In this document: positions 47,950 through 57,461 of the stretch, piece after piece
Position numbering within the stretch: position 1 is the first letter of the stretch
How the letters are laid out: every line of letters begins with the position of its first letter
DNA from: Pseudomonas sp. UBA1879
GTDB taxonomy: Bacteria; Pseudomonadota; Gammaproteobacteria; Pseudomonadales; Pseudomonadaceae
DNA length: 64,000 nucleotides
Direction of reading: 5' to 3'
Assembly: GCF_002338065.1 (NCBI RefSeq)
Contig: NZ_DDHJ01000003.1
Span: 19,057 to 83,056, forward strand
Notes under the pieces: generated by a model
Seen by the model: the letters and a program-made list of their open reading frames with translations, nothing else
Databases searched by the model: none
What the model was told of the DNA's origin: nothing
Program-made: the position numbers and the translations under genes

Positions 47950-48621
47950 TCAACCCTTGTTGTGATCCGCGTCCAGGTTAAAAAACATCACTTTTCCGCC
48001 TTCGCTGGTGTAACCGGTGTTGTCCTGGGTATAGACGCCAGCTTTGAAGTACAGCTGTTCTTTACTCCAAGTGGCGCTGATGCGGTCGTTCCAATACCTG
48101 TTGTCGGCCTTCACGCTGAGCAGCCCGGCTTTGTTCAAGTGAATCTGATAGTTGAACGTCTCATTGAGCGGTATGCCTTCGGCCACCGTGAAAATACGCG
48201 CTTTCTTATCGTTGGGATGGAAGCGTACCTTGGCGACGACGATGCCATCCTTCGTGGCGTCCTGATATTGGTACTCGACCTTGAGCAGCGGCTGGGTGCT
48301 TTCGTACACGTGGATCTGGCCGATCACCACCCGCCCCGATGACGGCACTTGGATGACTTTGAGCTTGGCACTCAGGAAATTGTCGGCATCCGGGTAAAAC
48401 CAATTGTGCAATGTGCCATTCGACCAGGTTTCACGCAGTTCGGTACGAGGGTATTTGGCGTTGGCAGTTTTGGTGCCGGTGACCGGTGCCCAGAACGTGA
48501 CGTTGGCGGTGCTGGAAGTGAAATATTTGCCGTCATAGCCTTGAAGCAACTGTTGCGTTTCGATGGTAGCGGGGGGCGAGCCCACGGGAATACTCAGATT
48601 CCAGGTTCCCAAATCAATCAT
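47950..48621 (-). CDS. polysaccharide lyase family 7 alginate lyase
   Basis: 223 aa, matching the length of P. aeruginosa PA1167. The jelly-roll lyase has the three PL7 signatures: RTELRE, GQIH (the QIH form linked to polyG or mixed alginate preference) and YFKAGVYTQ. It cleaves alginate by beta-elimination. No signal peptide is visible from the chosen start (MIDLGTWNLSIPVG), as in PA1167; the open frame extends 42 codons upstream without a good leader. Monocistronic. Confidence 0.92.
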   Translation of the reverse strand: MIDLGTWNLSIPVGSPPATIETQQLLQGYDGKYFTSSTANVTFWAPVTGTKTANAKYPRTELRETWSNGTLHNWFYPDADNFLSAKLKVIQVPSSGRVVIGQIHVYESTQPLLKVEYQYQDATKDGIVVAKVRFHPNDKKARIFTVAEGIPLNETFNYQIHLNKAGLLSVKADNRYWNDRISATWSKEQLYFKAGVYTQDNTGYTSEGGKVMFFNLDADHNKG

Positions 48622-48840
48622 TGTCTTTTTCGTCCGGTGTGTCTCATTGCCAGCCGAGGTGTCTGGCTCAAGGGTGATAGAGGGGTGCTCCTTATACGTT
48701 TGAAGGATTTGTTTGTTAACGCGAAACCGTCGAACGGGTGGCATCAATGTGCTGTCAATTTCTTCGCAAGCCAGTCTTCAAGTGCTGCGCGGGGCAGCTA
48801 CCGTTAGTCGGTTCAGTTACACATTTGAGATGGCGTAACG

Positions 48841-51081
48841 ATGGCCCCGCTTCCTTTTTCCCTATTCAGGTCTAGAGTAATGGCCATTCGGATCATGGGC
48901 GAAGCCCTCTCACCGGGCAGTGAAGGAATGAGTAGCAGCATGGAATGCGCGCAACCCCTGCCACCTCAGGGCAAATCAGTTCTGTTGGTGGTCGATGACT
49001 ACCCGGAAAACCTCGTCACCATGCGAGCCGTCTTGCAGCGGCAGGACTGGGAAATCGTCACGGCGAGTTCTGGCATGGAGGCCTTGGGCCTACTGCTGGA
49101 CGTGGACGTCGATATCGTCCTGCTGGACGTACAGATGCCCGAAATGGATGGCTTTGAAGTCGCGCGCCTGATGCGTGGCAGTCAACGCACGCGCCTGACC
49201 CCGATCATCTTTCTGACCGCGAACGAACAATCCCGGGACGCTGTGCATAAAGGCTATGCCAGCGGCGCGGTTGATTACCTGTTCAAACCGTTCGACCCGA
49301 ACGTTCTCAAACCCAAGGTCCAGGCGCTGCTGGAGCAGCAGCACAACCGGCGCGCTCTGCAAAAGCTCAGTCGCGAGCTGGAGTCGGCGCGTGCGTTCAA
49401 TGCATCGGTGCTGGCCAACGTGGCCGAAGGCATTCTGGTGGTCAATGAAAACGGCATCATCAGCTTCGCCAACCCGGCCATTTGCCGGCTCCTGGGCATG
49501 ACGGATGGCGAGCTGCGTGGTACAGAGTTGCGCGCTTATCTGGAAGAACCGTGCGTCGTCGAGTGGACTGATTCGGGGTTCTACCACCACTACCGACGCG
49601 CCGACACCTACCGGGTGCATGACGCCATCATGCGAACGCCCGAAGGTCGTCAGGTGCCCGTGGCGTTGTCCTGCGCGCCGTTGCCTGAAGAACAGAAAGC
49701 CATGGTGTTGAGCGTGCTCGACATGTCGGTGGTGCGGGATTTGTATACGCAACTGGAACACCAGGCCGTGACGGACTCCTTGACCGGTCTGCTCAATCGC
49801 CGAGGTTTTTATCAGACCGTCGAGGGCATGCTGCTGCGTAACGAGAACGCCGGGAAGTACCTGGTGGTGTTGTATCTGGATCTGGATGGTTTCAAACACG
49901 TCAACGATTCGCTGGGCCATGACGCCGGTGATCAGGTGCTGGTCTGGGTCGCCGAGCAATTGAAAGAGTGCCTGCGACCCTACGACGTCCTGGCTCGGAT
50001 GGGCGGCGACGAATTCGTCGTTGTCGTCGACGGACTGGACTTCCCCGAACATGCCGCCAAGGTCGCGGAAAAACTCATCGAGCGCGTCTCGGTGCGGCGC
50101 CACGTCGATGGCATCGAAGCCACGCTGGGGGTCAGCATCGGCATCGCGATTTACCCGGATTGCGGCACTCATCTCGACGGTCTGCTGCGCGCCGCCGACA
50201 TTGCCATGTACGAGGCCAAGCGGGCGGGGCGTCATCAGTATCGTTTCTATGATCAGTACATGAATGGTCGCGCGCGCTCTCGTTTGATGCTCGAAGAAAG
50301 CGTGCGCACGGCCATCGAAGGCAAGGATTTCTCGATCGTCTATCAACCGCAGATCAACGTGGCGACCGGGCGTACCCGTGGTTTCGAGGCGTTGCTGCGC
50401 TGGAATCACCCGGACGCAGGCGATGTGCCGTCCAGCCTGTTCATTCCGTTGCTGGAAGAAACGCGACTGATCAACAAACTGGGCAGCTGGATCTACGAAC
50501 AAGGCGCGGCGCAGCGTCAGCGCTGGGAGGGCGTGTTCCCGGAAGATCTGGTGGTCAGCGTGAGCGTCAGCCCAGCGCAATTCAGCATGCCCAATCTCGC
50601 GGCCGAGTTGCAGCGAGCGATCCAGATGCACGGCTTGAAACCACGACAGCTCGAAGTCGAGATCACCGAGCCGTCGCTGGTGCACAACCTCGTTCACAGT
50701 CGCAAGCAATTGCAGAGCCTGCACGACATTGGTGTCCGGGTGTCATTGGACGATTTTGGCGCAGGCGACAGTTCCTTGGCCCATCTGCGAAATCTGGATC
50801 TGGATACGCTCAAGATCGACCGGCACTTCATCAGCGGCATGATGAATTCCCCGCGTGATCTGGCCGTCGCCCGCAGCATCATCGATCTGTGCCGATTGCT
50901 GAATATCGAAGTGATCGCCGAAGGGGTCGAGACGCTGGAGCAGTACCACTGGCTGGTGGACAGCGGTTGCGAAATCATTCAGGGGTTTCTGCTGGCTCAC
51001 CCGATGACGCCGGACGAGGCATTGCGTTTTGTCGCGCCCCTCGCTCTGCCAAGCCGTGAATCGCTGTTGGGCAGGGGCTGA
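48841..51081 (+). CDS. response regulator with PAS, GGDEF and degenerate EAL domains
   Basis: Up to 746 aa; the start is uncertain and ATG 48880 has a better ribosome site. A receiver domain (about 45-165) with VVDD and the phosphorylatable Asp in VLLDVQMPEMDG comes first. Then come a PAS domain (about 190-300), GGDEF (residues 388-392 intact, with inhibitory site RPYD upstream) and EAL (FEALLRW, Glu516). Most EAL metal ligands are present (EITE, DD637-638, KID, AEGVE), but the asparagine expected in the VNxS motif is Ser575. It is therefore likely to make c-di-GMP and perhaps degrade it poorly. No partner kinase is adjacent. Confidence 0.93.
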   Translation: MAPLPFSLFRSRVMAIRIMGEALSPGSEGMSSSMECAQPLPPQGKSVLLVVDDYPENLVTMRAVLQRQDWEIVTASSGMEALGLLLDVDVDIVLLDVQMPEMDGFEVARLMRGSQRTRLTPIIFLTANEQSRDAVHKGYASGAVDYLFKPFDPNVLKPKVQALLEQQHNRRALQKLSRELESARAFNASVLANVAEGILVVNENGIISFANPAICRLLGMTDGELRGTELRAYLEEPCVVEWTDSGFYHHYRRADTYRVHDAIMRTPEGRQVPVALSCAPLPEEQKAMVLSVLDMSVVRDLYTQLEHQAVTDSLTGLLNRRGFYQTVEGMLLRNENAGKYLVVLYLDLDGFKHVNDSLGHDAGDQVLVWVAEQLKECLRPYDVLARMGGDEFVVVVDGLDFPEHAAKVAEKLIERVSVRRHVDGIEATLGVSIGIAIYPDCGTHLDGLLRAADIAMYEAKRAGRHQYRFYDQYMNGRARSRLMLEESVRTAIEGKDFSIVYQPQINVATGRTRGFEALLRWNHPDAGDVPSSLFIPLLEETRLINKLGSWIYEQGAAQRQRWEGVFPEDLVVSVSVSPAQFSMPNLAAELQRAIQMHGLKPRQLEVEITEPSLVHNLVHSRKQLQSLHDIGVRVSLDDFGAGDSSLAHLRNLDLDTLKIDRHFISGMMNSPRDLAVARSIIDLCRLLNIEVIAEGVETLEQYHWLVDSGCEIIQGFLLAHPMTPDEALRFVAPLALPSRESLLGRG

Positions 51082-51120
51082 CGCGGTAGACTAGCGCCTT
51101 TCGAGCCACACGATCAGATC

Positions 51121-51633
51121 ATGACCGCCAATGCGACCACACCGCTCAAGTACCTGCAGGCCTACCCGGCCTCTTTGCAGAATCAGGTCCGCCAGCTGAT
51201 CGCTCAGGACACACTCGGTGCCTATCTGGAGCGGCGCTACCCTGGGCGCCACGACGTGCAAAGCGACAAGGCGCTCTACGCGTATGCGCTTGCCCTCAAG
51301 CAGGAGCACCTGCGCAACGCACCCAACATCGACAAAGTGCTGTTCGATAATCGCCTCGACCTGACCCACCGCGCATTGGGCCTGCACACCACCGTTTCCC
51401 GCGTGCAAGGCGGCAAGCTCAAGGCCAAGAAAGAAATACGGGTCGCCTCGCTGTTCAAGGACGCTGCGCCGGAATTCCTCAAGATGATCGTCGTGCATGA
51501 GCTGGCGCACTTCAAAGAAACCGAGCACAACAAGGCGTTCTACAAACTCTGCGAACACATGCAGCCGGGCTATCACCAATTGGAGTTCGACCTGCGCGTG
51601 TACCTGACCTGGCGAGACATGCAGGCGGGGTGA
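51121..51633 (+). CDS. YgjP-like zinc metallopeptidase
   Basis: 170 aa, M48-like, DUF45/YgjP family. VHELAHFKETEH supplies His126, Glu127, His130 and His136 for zinc binding. Cytoplasmic, with no signal peptide. Substrate unknown. It lies 39 bases after the GGDEF-EAL gene and may be co-transcribed with it. Confidence 0.85.
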   Translation: MTANATTPLKYLQAYPASLQNQVRQLIAQDTLGAYLERRYPGRHDVQSDKALYAYALALKQEHLRNAPNIDKVLFDNRLDLTHRALGLHTTVSRVQGGKLKAKKEIRVASLFKDAAPEFLKMIVVHELAHFKETEHNKAFYKLCEHMQPGYHQLEFDLRVYLTWRDMQAG

Positions 51634-51654
51634 TGTGAATGTCACCGTGCAGGC

Positions 51655-51781
51655 GCGTGGCTCGTCTTGCGACCGACGGAGGAAGGCCGTGTTAATCCGG
51701 CAAGCATGGGGTGTCAGCGATACCGTGGGCGGGGTTGCTGCCGGTCCCCGGCAGATCGCGGGATGAGCCACGCTCCTACAG
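51655..51781. repeat. degenerate REP copy related to the 63.6-kb repeats
   Basis: GCTGCCGGTCCCCGGCAG followed by ATCGCGGGA and CCACGCTCCTACA is an inverted copy of sequence found twice at the right end of the window. It lies between the metallopeptidase and the winged-helix gene. Confidence 0.65.
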
Positions 51782-51823
51782 AGGGTGCGGATAAATCTGT
51801 TACTTCCACACAAGGACCTGACG

Positions 51824-52120
51824 ATGGACGTCAGCAAGACCAAAACCAGTTTCTATCGCCGTCTTTACGTGGCGTATTTGATCGACAGCGGTATTGCCAG
51901 CAGCGTTCCCGCCCTCACCGACGTCACGGGCATGCCGCGTCGGACGGCGCAAGACACCCTCGCGGCGTTGGCAGATCTGGATATCGTGTGCGAATTCGAA
52001 CAGGAAGAGGGGACCCGCAATCATGCAGGTGCTTACCGAATTCGCGAATGGGGCGCGATCGACAAGCGCTGGATTGCCGAGCATATGGAGCAGATCAAAG
52101 CGGTGCTGGGTTATCCCTGA
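51824..52120 (+). CDS. small winged-helix DNA-binding protein
   Basis: 98 aa. MDVSKTKTSFYRRLYVAYLI leads into a winged helix-turn-helix (SVPALTDVTGMPRRTAQDTLAALADLDI) followed by a wing and a short C-terminal helix. It resembles FaeA/YfeC-like small regulators found widely in Pseudomonas. Target unknown. The start at 51824 is favoured by alignment of the N-terminus; GGACCTGACG lies just upstream. Confidence 0.8.
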   Translation: MDVSKTKTSFYRRLYVAYLIDSGIASSVPALTDVTGMPRRTAQDTLAALADLDIVCEFEQEEGTRNHAGAYRIREWGAIDKRWIAEHMEQIKAVLGYP

Positions 52121-52149
52121 ATCGAGTTGGCAAGGACGTCCAAACCTGT

Positions 52150-52177
52150 GGGAGCCGCGCGCAGCAAGGCGGCTCCC
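52150..52177. terminator. hairpin between the winged-helix and elaA genes
   Basis: GGGAGCCGC (52150-52158) and GCGGCTCCC (52169-52177) form a perfect 9-bp stem. It lies between converging gene ends and resembles a short REP half. Confidence 0.55.
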
Positions 52178-52206
52178 AGGGTGCCGTTACGCATCAATCA
52201 GCAGCT

Positions 52207-52665
52207 TCAATCCAGATCTCGGCGCATACCGATGTGCGGAATGCCGTCCTCGACATACACCTCGCCCACCGGGTTGAATCCGTAGCGGCTGTAATAGCCC
52301 TGCAGGTGCGCCTGCGCCGAAAGGTAGATTGGTTGGTCTGGCCAATTGCGTTCGGCATGTTCAAGGGCCTGCACCATCAATTCATGCCCCATGCCTTTGT
52401 TGCGCATTGACGGGGCAGTGACGACACGTCCGATCGTTACGTCGCCGTCCTGTTGGATCGGGTCGAGCAGGCGCAGATACGCCACCAGTTCGTCGCCTTG
52501 CCATGCCATCAGATGACGGGTATCGCCGAGCAAATCCTGGCCATCGACATCCTGGTACCAGCATTTCTGCTCCACGACGAACACCTGCGCGCGCAGCTGC
52601 AAAATGGCGTACAACTGTTCCTTGCTCAAGGCGGTATGGTGTTTGCAAATCCAGTTGATAGACAT
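52207..52665 (-). CDS. elaA: ElaA-family GNAT acetyltransferase
   Basis: 152 aa. LYAILQLRAQVFVVEQKCWYQDVDGQDL is the ElaA N-terminal signature and RVVTAPSMRNKGMGHELMVQAL carries the acetyl-CoA pyrophosphate loop (R-x-x-G-x-G/A). Substrate unknown. The start MSINWICKHH is taken from the family; the open frame runs further upstream. Confidence 0.9.
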   Translation of the reverse strand: MSINWICKHHTALSKEQLYAILQLRAQVFVVEQKCWYQDVDGQDLLGDTRHLMAWQGDELVAYLRLLDPIQQDGDVTIGRVVTAPSMRNKGMGHELMVQALEHAERNWPDQPIYLSAQAHLQGYYSRYGFNPVGEVYVEDGIPHIGMRRDLD

Positions 52666-52978
52666 GACGCCGGCTCGCGAGAAGAAATCGATTCCGGATA
52701 CTAAACGCATATTGCCGTGAGCCCAAAGCCGGTACTTGCCGAAAGACGTGACGACGATCAGGACATTGCCTGGTTTTCTTGAACTGCGGCACAAACATTG
52801 GCCACTTATGTGTTGTGGAAAAAGGCCAACCGGTCTTCAATAAAGGCCACTTGCTACTCCGAACGTCGCTTCCACTCGGGTCGTGCCCACGACCTTCTGC
52901 TCGCACCAGGGATGTCACAGTGTCGCTTGATTGCCGCTGAAAAATTGCAGGCCATCCGCCTGCTTAAGGACCTTGAGC

Positions 52979-53716
52979 ATGCCGCGTTTGCTTCGAGCCA
53001 TGGCTTTGCTGGGAATGCTGCTGATCGCCCAAGGGGTATCGGCGCAGAAGCTGCGTATTGCCGGCGATGCCTGGGCACCGTATTCAGATCTGTCGCTGAT
53101 CAATGGTGGGCTTTCCACCGATCTGGTTCGCACCGCACTGGGGCGCGCGGGTTACACCACTGAATACGAGCAGGTGCCGTGGGCGCGGGCCGTTCATGGG
53201 GTCAGCGAGGGGCGATACGACATTCTGATCAACGCGTGGTACAGCACAGAGCGCACGCAGATTGGCGAATTTTCCGGCGAATATCTAGTGAACCGACTGC
53301 GCTTCCTCAAGCGCAAGACCTCCGATATCACCTATCAAACCCTGCCACAATTGCACCCGTATTCCATTGCGGTCGTGCGCAGCTATGCCTACTCGCCCGA
53401 ATTCGACAATGATCCCGATCTGAAAAAAGTGCCGGTCGCGAGTTTTTCGACTGCGGTGCGGATGCTGGCCGCAGGGCGGGTAGAGCTGACCGTCGAGGAT
53501 GAATATGCCGCGCGTTTCGCCCTGAGCCATGAGCCCGCAGACGTGCGCGGCAATGTCGATTTTCTGCCCCAGTCACTGAGCGAAAACGGCCTGCATATCC
53601 TGGTGAGCCTGAAGAATCCCGATCACGCGAAAATCGTTGCCGACTTCGACGAGGCCGTTGCCGCCATGAAGGCCGATGGCTCCTACGACAAGCTCTTCAA
53701 GCTGCACGGGTTGTAA
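52979..53716 (+). CDS. periplasmic solute-binding protein, family 3 type
   Basis: 245 aa. A signal peptide (MPRLLRAMALLGMLLIAQGVSAQ) precedes a bacterial extracellular solute-binding fold with LRIAGDAWAPYSDL and WARAVHGVSEGRYDILI. No permease or ATPase gene is adjacent, so it may be an orphan sensor or work with a distant transporter. Its last 20 bases overlap the converging FUSC gene tail to tail. Confidence 0.85.
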   Translation: MPRLLRAMALLGMLLIAQGVSAQKLRIAGDAWAPYSDLSLINGGLSTDLVRTALGRAGYTTEYEQVPWARAVHGVSEGRYDILINAWYSTERTQIGEFSGEYLVNRLRFLKRKTSDITYQTLPQLHPYSIAVVRSYAYSPEFDNDPDLKKVPVASFSTAVRMLAAGRVELTVEDEYAARFALSHEPADVRGNVDFLPQSLSENGLHILVSLKNPDHAKIVADFDEAVAAMKADGSYDKLFKLHGL

Positions 53717-55907
53717 GGTCTTTGTCGTCCTTGGACGGCTCTTTGATCAAATGAGCGGCCAGGGTGCGCAGCGGGCCCAATTGACGGCAGATCAGCGCCA
53801 ATTGGGTTTGCACCAAGCGCTGCCCTTCATCGATTTCTTCCGGCATCTGCTCAAGCTCCCCGGCCAGCGCTTCCTCGGCATCGCTTTGTACCGCCACTGG
53901 TTGTCGGTCGGCGAGGCTTTGCGCGATTTCGTCGATACTCGACGCCAGATGGGCCCCGGCGCCCTCGATCAGGTGTTCACGCACTTCGGCCGGAAGTTGA
54001 GTCTCGCGGTGTGCGCCGAGCCCGGACAGGTAGCTCAATAACGTGTGCGACAGCACCAGGAAACGGAAGCCGACATCGGCCTCCTTACGGAAATGGCCGG
54101 GTTCCATGAGCATGTTGGCCAGCGTGGTCGACAGCGCGGCATCGGCGTTGTGGGCGTTGCGTCGGGCGAGGCGATAAGCGAGGTCATCGCTTTTGCCATG
54201 AGCGTACTGCTGCATGATCTGGCGCAGGTAAATGCTGTTGCACGACAGCGTATTGGCCAGCACCTTGTTCAAACGTCGGCCCTGCCAGTCCGGCAGGAAC
54301 AGGAACACCGCCAGGCCTGCGATCAAGCTGCCGAGCAGGGTGTCCATCAGACGCGGCAGGAACAACCCATAGCCGTTTCCTACCTGATTGAAGCAGAACA
54401 GGATCATCACCGTGATCGCTGCCGTGGACAGGGTATAGCGCGTCGTGCGGTTCACGAAGAACACTACGCCCGCGAGAACCGCACACATCGATTGCAGCAC
54501 CGGCGTGGTGATCAGGTCGAACAGAATCCAGCCTGCTGTCAGGCCGATGGCGGTGCCGATGATTCGCTGCCCGAGCTTGCGCCGCGTCGCGCCGTAACTC
54601 GGCTGGCAGACGAAGACCGTCGTCAGGATGATCCAATAGCCCTGGGACGGGTGTATCAGGTGCACCATCAGATAGCCGATCACCAACGCCAACGGCAGGC
54701 GCAGGGCGTGACGGAACAGCAGCGAAGTCGGCGTCAGCTGCAGGCGCAGTCGAGTCCAGACGTCTTTCAGGTTGCGTGGCGAACGGTCCAACAAACTGCT
54801 GTCGGAGGCATCGGCCAGTGCGTCAGGGTTGCTCGCATCGCTGAGCAACCGGTCCAGCGTGCCAAGGTTATTGGCCAGCGCGCGCAGGGACCGCAGCAGG
54901 CCGCGCCAGGCCGGGTTGCTCTGGATGCGCAAGTGTTCGAGAGAGGCGCGCAGATCGTCCAGCGCATGGGCGAAACTGTCGTCATAGATGAACGGCTGGC
55001 GCAGTTGGATCGACACCGACAGGTCACGACAGGCGTTGCCCTGCTGGCGTAACAGACGTTGGCAACGGAATAGCACGTCGCTGTGGAAGAACGCTTCGGC
55101 CAGGGAATTGTAGGGGTAGTGCGAAGAACTCGCGCGTTCGTGGATGTCCTGCGCCAGAAAGTACAGTTTCAGGTAGCGACTGACCTTCGAACCGGGGCGA
55201 CCGCTGCCGACGCGGTTAAGGATAATTTCTTTGGTCACGTTGAGCGCGGCAACGACCTTACCGTTCTGCTTGGCCAGCTCCAGACGTTTGGCTTCAACGT
55301 CAAGGGTGCGGATCGGCTCGAACAGGTCTGATTTCAGCTTCAGGTACAGCCCCAATTCCCGGAACAGCCGTGCCAAGGCCTGTTGCACCGGCTGATTGGA
55401 GAACAGCATTTGCCACAACACCGACAGCAGGCCGTACCACGCCGCACCCGCCACTAGCAGCATCGGCTCATGCCAGAAATCCGTGACTTCGCCGCCGCGC
55501 TGGTCCACGCCAATCATGGTGTAGACCGAGAGAATCAACGTCGCATAGGCAATGGCGCCGTACCGCTCACCCAAAGCGCCGAGCATGGTCAGGCAGAACG
55601 CCGCGAGGGCGAACGCGCTGATGAAGAGAACGGGGTAGGGGAAGAGCAACTCGACCGAGAGCGCCGCGATACTGAAACACACCAGCGTCACGGCCAGTGC
55701 GTTGAGGCGGCCTTGCCAGCTGTCATCGGTTTCGGACAATGCGCTGGCGATGATCCCCAGGAACAACGGGATCAGCTGCGACATTTCGTTTTGATACCAG
55801 CACAGCGCCATGCTGCCGGTCAGTGCGATGAATACCCGCACGCTGTAGGAAAACTTGTCCAGCGCCCACAGGCGGCGGAAGGTATTGCGCAACGATTTCG
55901 ATGCCAT
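53697..55907 (-). CDS. FUSC-family inner-membrane protein, YccS-like
   Basis: 736 aa. Two blocks of five or six membrane helices (about 20-170 and 400-540) are each followed by a cytoplasmic helical domain, the layout of the YccS/YhfK family of putative aromatic-compound efflux proteins. GYWIILTTVFVCQPSYGATRRKLGQRIIGTAIG is the conserved FUSC core. Substrate unknown. It ends within the solute-binding gene on the other strand. Confidence 0.9.
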   Translation of the reverse strand: MASKSLRNTFRRLWALDKFSYSVRVFIALTGSMALCWYQNEMSQLIPLFLGIIASALSETDDSWQGRLNALAVTLVCFSIAALSVELLFPYPVLFISAFALAAFCLTMLGALGERYGAIAYATLILSVYTMIGVDQRGGEVTDFWHEPMLLVAGAAWYGLLSVLWQMLFSNQPVQQALARLFRELGLYLKLKSDLFEPIRTLDVEAKRLELAKQNGKVVAALNVTKEIILNRVGSGRPGSKVSRYLKLYFLAQDIHERASSSHYPYNSLAEAFFHSDVLFRCQRLLRQQGNACRDLSVSIQLRQPFIYDDSFAHALDDLRASLEHLRIQSNPAWRGLLRSLRALANNLGTLDRLLSDASNPDALADASDSSLLDRSPRNLKDVWTRLRLQLTPTSLLFRHALRLPLALVIGYLMVHLIHPSQGYWIILTTVFVCQPSYGATRRKLGQRIIGTAIGLTAGWILFDLITTPVLQSMCAVLAGVVFFVNRTTRYTLSTAAITVMILFCFNQVGNGYGLFLPRLMDTLLGSLIAGLAVFLFLPDWQGRRLNKVLANTLSCNSIYLRQIMQQYAHGKSDDLAYRLARRNAHNADAALSTTLANMLMEPGHFRKEADVGFRFLVLSHTLLSYLSGLGAHRETQLPAEVREHLIEGAGAHLASSIDEIAQSLADRQPVAVQSDAEEALAGELEQMPEEIDEGQRLVQTQLALICRQLGPLRTLAAHLIKEPSKDDKDLTTRAA

Positions 55908-56029
55908 GAACGCGGACGGCCTTTTTCGCGACTGATTCTGCAGAGGGATATGTACAGCGCCGGATGCGCCCTGTACATCCGATTAGCAAAATTTATTCCG
56001 CAAGAGCCAGTTGATACATCTCGAACGAC

Positions 56030-56118
56030 TGTGGGAGCCGGCTTGCTGGCGAATACGGTGGATAAGGGGCGACGATATCGACTGACACGCCGTTTTCACC
56101 AGCACGCCGGCTCCCACA
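56030..56118. repeat. REP-type inverted repeat pair
   Basis: TGTGGGAGCCGG (56030-56041) and its inverted copy (56107-56118) bound an 89-base element with further pairing inside (GCTTGCTGG and CCAGCACGC). It lies upstream of the FUSC gene and downstream of the flavoprotein gene. Confidence 0.8.
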
Positions 56119-56138
56119 AAAGCGCAAGGCCGCTTGGC

Positions 56139-57317
56139 TCAGACAAACTGCGCCGCGGCGTAGGCGGACGCCCAGGCCCACTGGAAATTGAAGCCGCCCA
56201 GATGCCCGCTGACGTCCAGCACTTCGCCAATGAAATAAAGGCCCGGCGATTTCAGGGATTCCATGGTCTTGGACGACACTTCCCGCGTGTCGATGCCGCC
56301 CAGCGTCACTTCTGCCGTGCGATAGCCTTCCGTGCCGGCCGGGATCACCTTCCAGCTCGCCAGCTTCTCGGCAATGTCGGCCAGTTCGGCGTGGGTGTAT
56401 TGCTTCATGGGTTTGGAGACGAACCACTGCTCGGCGATCAGGTTGGCCATTTTCTTGGTGAACACTTCACCGAGCAGGGTTTTGAGTTCGCTGTTCGGGC
56501 GTTCGGCCTGCTGTTCGGTCAGCCAGCCGTGGGCGTCGTGATCGGGGAGCAAGTTGATCTCCACCGTGTCACCGGGGTGCCAGAACGAGGAAATCTGCAA
56601 GATCGCCGGCCCGCTCAAGCCGCGATGGGTGAACAGGATGTTCTCGCGAAAGCTCGTATCATTGCAGCTGACCAGGCAATCCACCGAGGTGCCCGACAGC
56701 TCGGTGCACAGGTCTTTCAGTTGGTCGGTGATGGTGAAGGGCACCAGGCCTGCGCGGGTTGACAGCAGGGTGTGGCCAAACTGCTTGCCGACCTGATAAC
56801 CAAACCCTGTCGCGCCCAACGTTGGAATCGAAAGCCCGCCGGTAGCGACCACCAGCGAAGTGCAGTTGATGCTGCCCAGCGTGGTGTCCAGCAGATAACC
56901 GCCTTCGGTCTTTTCGATGGTCTGCACCGAGGTGTCCATGTGCAGGCTCACGCCCGCGTCGTCGCACTCGCTGAGCAGCAGGCCGAGGATGTCGCTCGAT
57001 TTGTTGTCACAAAACAGCTGGCCGAGTTTTTTCTCGTGGTACGGCACGCCGTGTTTGCCCACCAGCGCAATAAAGTCCCACTGGGTGTAGCGGGCCAGCG
57101 CCGATTTACAGAAGTGCGGGTTCTGCGAGAGGAAGTTGGCGGGCTCGGTGTACATGTTGGTGAAATTGCAGCGCCCGCCGCCCGACATGAGGATCTTCTT
57201 GCCCGGTTTGTTGGCGTGATCGATCAGCATCACCTGGCGGCCACGATTGGCGGCAATGGCGGCGCACATCAAACCTGCGGCGCCAGCGCCGATGATCACA
57301 ACGTCAGTAACGGGCAA
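56139..57317 (-). CDS. NAD(P)/FAD-dependent oxidoreductase, BaiN/HI0933 family
   Basis: 392 aa from TTG 57317, which is preceded by GAGGA at seven bases; the frame continues upstream without another supported start. VVIIGAGAAGLMCAAIA is the FAD-binding Rossmann motif. KILMSGGGRCNFTN is the family signature, and GGIDTREVSSKTMESLKSPGLYFIGEVLDVSGHLGGFN is the conserved C-terminal block. Physiological substrate unknown. An ornate REP hairpin lies just upstream of the start. Confidence 0.9.
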   Translation of the reverse strand: MPVTDVVIIGAGAAGLMCAAIAANRGRQVMLIDHANKPGKKILMSGGGRCNFTNMYTEPANFLSQNPHFCKSALARYTQWDFIALVGKHGVPYHEKKLGQLFCDNKSSDILGLLLSECDDAGVSLHMDTSVQTIEKTEGGYLLDTTLGSINCTSLVVATGGLSIPTLGATGFGYQVGKQFGHTLLSTRAGLVPFTITDQLKDLCTELSGTSVDCLVSCNDTSFRENILFTHRGLSGPAILQISSFWHPGDTVEINLLPDHDAHGWLTEQQAERPNSELKTLLGEVFTKKMANLIAEQWFVSKPMKQYTHAELADIAEKLASWKVIPAGTEGYRTAEVTLGGIDTREVSSKTMESLKSPGLYFIGEVLDVSGHLGGFNFQWAWASAYAAAQFV

Positions 57318-57357
57318 AGCGATGTCCTCAGGTGTAAACAGAGTGGAAGTTGAATCC

Positions 57358-57444
57358 TGTAGGAGAACGCTTGCCCGCGATGGCGGTATATCAGTCAGCA
57401 CGGGGGGGCTGACGGAATGCATCGCGGGCAAGCGCGCTCCTACA
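57358..57444. repeat. REP-type inverted repeat pair
   Basis: Two 24-base arms (57358-57381 and 57421-57444) are inverted copies with two mismatches. The spacer includes a run of seven G. It fills the gap between dbpA and the flavoprotein gene. Confidence 0.85.
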
Positions 57445-57461
57445 AAGGGATTGCGGTGTGC

